Source: Edolisoma coerulescens
Taxonomy: Eukaryota; Chordata; Aves; Passeriformes; Campephagidae
NCBI GenBank assembly: GCA_013397115.1
Contig: VWZW01004863.1
Location: forward strand, 1,456,887 to 1,520,886
Direction: 5' to 3'
Length of the DNA stretch: 64,000 bases
Shown piece by piece: positions 62,501 through 64,000 of this stretch. The position numbers and the translations under genes were made by a program. The stretch's first letter is position 1. Each line of letters starts with the position of its first letter. Below the pieces are notes generated by a model that worked only from the letters and a program-made list of their open reading frames with translations, was not told the DNA's origin and did not search any database.

Positions 62501-64000
62501 TTAGAAAAATGTAAATAAAATCAAATTCTGGTAAGAATCACATGCTCAAAAAAGGAATTAATTTATAAAGCAGTGACATAATCTGGCTTATTGTAAAGTC
62601 TGATATGCCTCACTTGGGGCCAGAGGCTCGCTGATAATGCTTACACAAAACAAGATTAAGTGTGTTCATGCAAAGAAAGGTACAAGATTTATTCACTGAT
62701 TGGTTTGATTGATTAAGATTCTGACAGGACAGTTATGGATGAATTGTAGGTACAGTAATGGAAAATTCAGAGGGCACAGGCTCTGTGAGAAAGGGCATAT
62801 TTCTACAGCAAGTCCTAGTGCGGACTCTTTAAAGAATGATTTATTTTTTACAAAAGAAAGTTGTGAATCTCTACAGTGAAGTGAAAGCAGCAGGTTGAGA
62901 CAATGTTCTTTCTTGAATCTGCTTTATGCAGAATTGTAAATGATTTCTGTTTATCCTTCAGAACTATAAAAAATTCAGAGTTGAATCTGTCACAAGATTT
63001 AGACCAGTATCAGATCCCCCACCATGGATATTGACAATCTATTGGGAATGCAGACAAAGCTCTCAATGCTACACAAAAATATTAAAAGCATTTTATATGC
63101 ATCACAACAATGCCCAATTCTGCCATAATTAAAGTCTTGTTTTGTTTTTTTTTTTAATTGTGGGACCTGTTATTTGCATCTTAGATTTAATCCAAGGGAT
63201 GAGTGCTATCAACACAAGTAGTGTGCAGAACTGAGTTTATGTGTTGAGATATACACAGGAAATATTAATAAAAAATGTGGCATAGGAATTTTGTTCCTCT
63301 AGTAAACATTTTATGCAAGCTGCTGCAAGTATAAAAGTCCTTACAAAACTGTAAAAACTTAATGCATATATGCATAGTTTATATAGCTAAAGAACCAAAT
63401 AAAGCTCATTAAGTCTTATACACATTAAGCCTGGCACCCCAGGAAAACCCCAACCTACTAGAAGCACAACTTCACTGGACACAATCCCACTGAGCTCGAT
63501 ATTTGCTGGCTGGGTAGCTATAATCACTTAGAAATATTCAGTGGAACAGCAATGTTTTCATCCTTTTAAGAACTGCTTTGCAATCCATATGGTAAATCCT
63601 GAGAGGACACCTGAAAAGTTAGTAGAGTCCTTAAAGCATTCTGTGAGGAAGTAAGGAGAAAGAAACTGAGCCATTACACAGCCAGGAATGAAAGAAATAG
63701 GAGACAAGAAATAAAATATTCTCTTTATCTGTGTGGCCTAATGCTTTGACTGCTTTCATGGGATATGTATTAATCCTTCTCTCTTAGCAGATTCCACTGG
63801 CATGTAGTCTCCCAGTTGAGAGGTATCTGTCCATAGGGCTATTTTGAAAAAGTTGAAATAATTATCTTTTCTGAGGAGCAATGTTGACCGAGATTAATTT
63901 CAGAAGTGAAACAAGAGGATGAGTTTCCAAAAGCTGTAGTTTCTTTGCATGCTATTCTGGCTGCTTGTAGACTCAGCAAACTCAAATCTTCTTGGCAGTA
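59523..64000. other. Intergenic AT-rich unique sequence
   Basis: No gene is supported. Two plus-strand frames of 122 and 112 codons (61360-61728 and 61718-62056) overlap slightly in different frames. Neither has a motif I know, and I see no splice sites that would join them to anything. An A run lies at about 59689-59700. Confidence 0.5.

Noticed and set aside
1..64000. CRISPR array, operons, prophage or other prokaryotic system
   Set aside because: There are no regularly spaced repeats, no dense coding and no ribosome-binding-site-led frames. CR1 and ERVL-type relics identify vertebrate DNA.

Overview
The window looks like avian nuclear DNA, most likely from a macrochromosomal gene desert. 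It is AT-rich, has no open reading frame longer than about 160 codons, and has no recognisable exon chain, rRNA or tRNA. The bird assignment rests on its repeats. There are several CR1 LINE fragments of the avian type, with reverse-transcriptase pieces and the terminal ATTCTRTGATTC-like 3' end. There are also several solo LTRs that I recognise from memory as avian ERVL-type families. I could not check any of this against a repeat library. The density of ERVL LTRs would suit a passerine or related neoavian, but that is inference.

Layout, left to right: an ERVL-type solo LTR (4734-5284, +); a possible isolated exon (about 6900-7079, weak); a solo LTR with an intact TATA box and matching TTAAAG flanks (11093-11680, +); two large CR1 fragments in opposite orientation (13774-14720, - and 15712-17031, +); a doubtful LTR (21604-21920); a short CR1 tail (25778-25866); an unclassified LTR-like block (about 26010-26680); an ERVL-type LTR truncated at its 5' side (30556-31270, -); a CR1 pair meeting 5' end to 5' end (35091-36003, - and about 36040-36272, +); a very old CR1/L3-like LINE fragment (about 43750-44400, -); a CR1 tail (45579-45740, -); a truncated LTR of the same family as the first one (47329-47585, -); a composite of two different LTRs in opposite orientation (58503-59150); and a CR1 3' end (59230-59522, +).

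Everything between these blocks is AT-rich unique sequence with short low-complexity tracts. I find no protein-coding gene that I can support, so no genes work together here. Anything functional would be regulatory (old LTR promoters, conserved non-coding DNA) or an isolated exon of a gene with very large introns. The most unusual structure is the composite LTR at 58.5-59.15 kb. It carries two TATA boxes that face each other, and its outer ends form a short inverted repeat.
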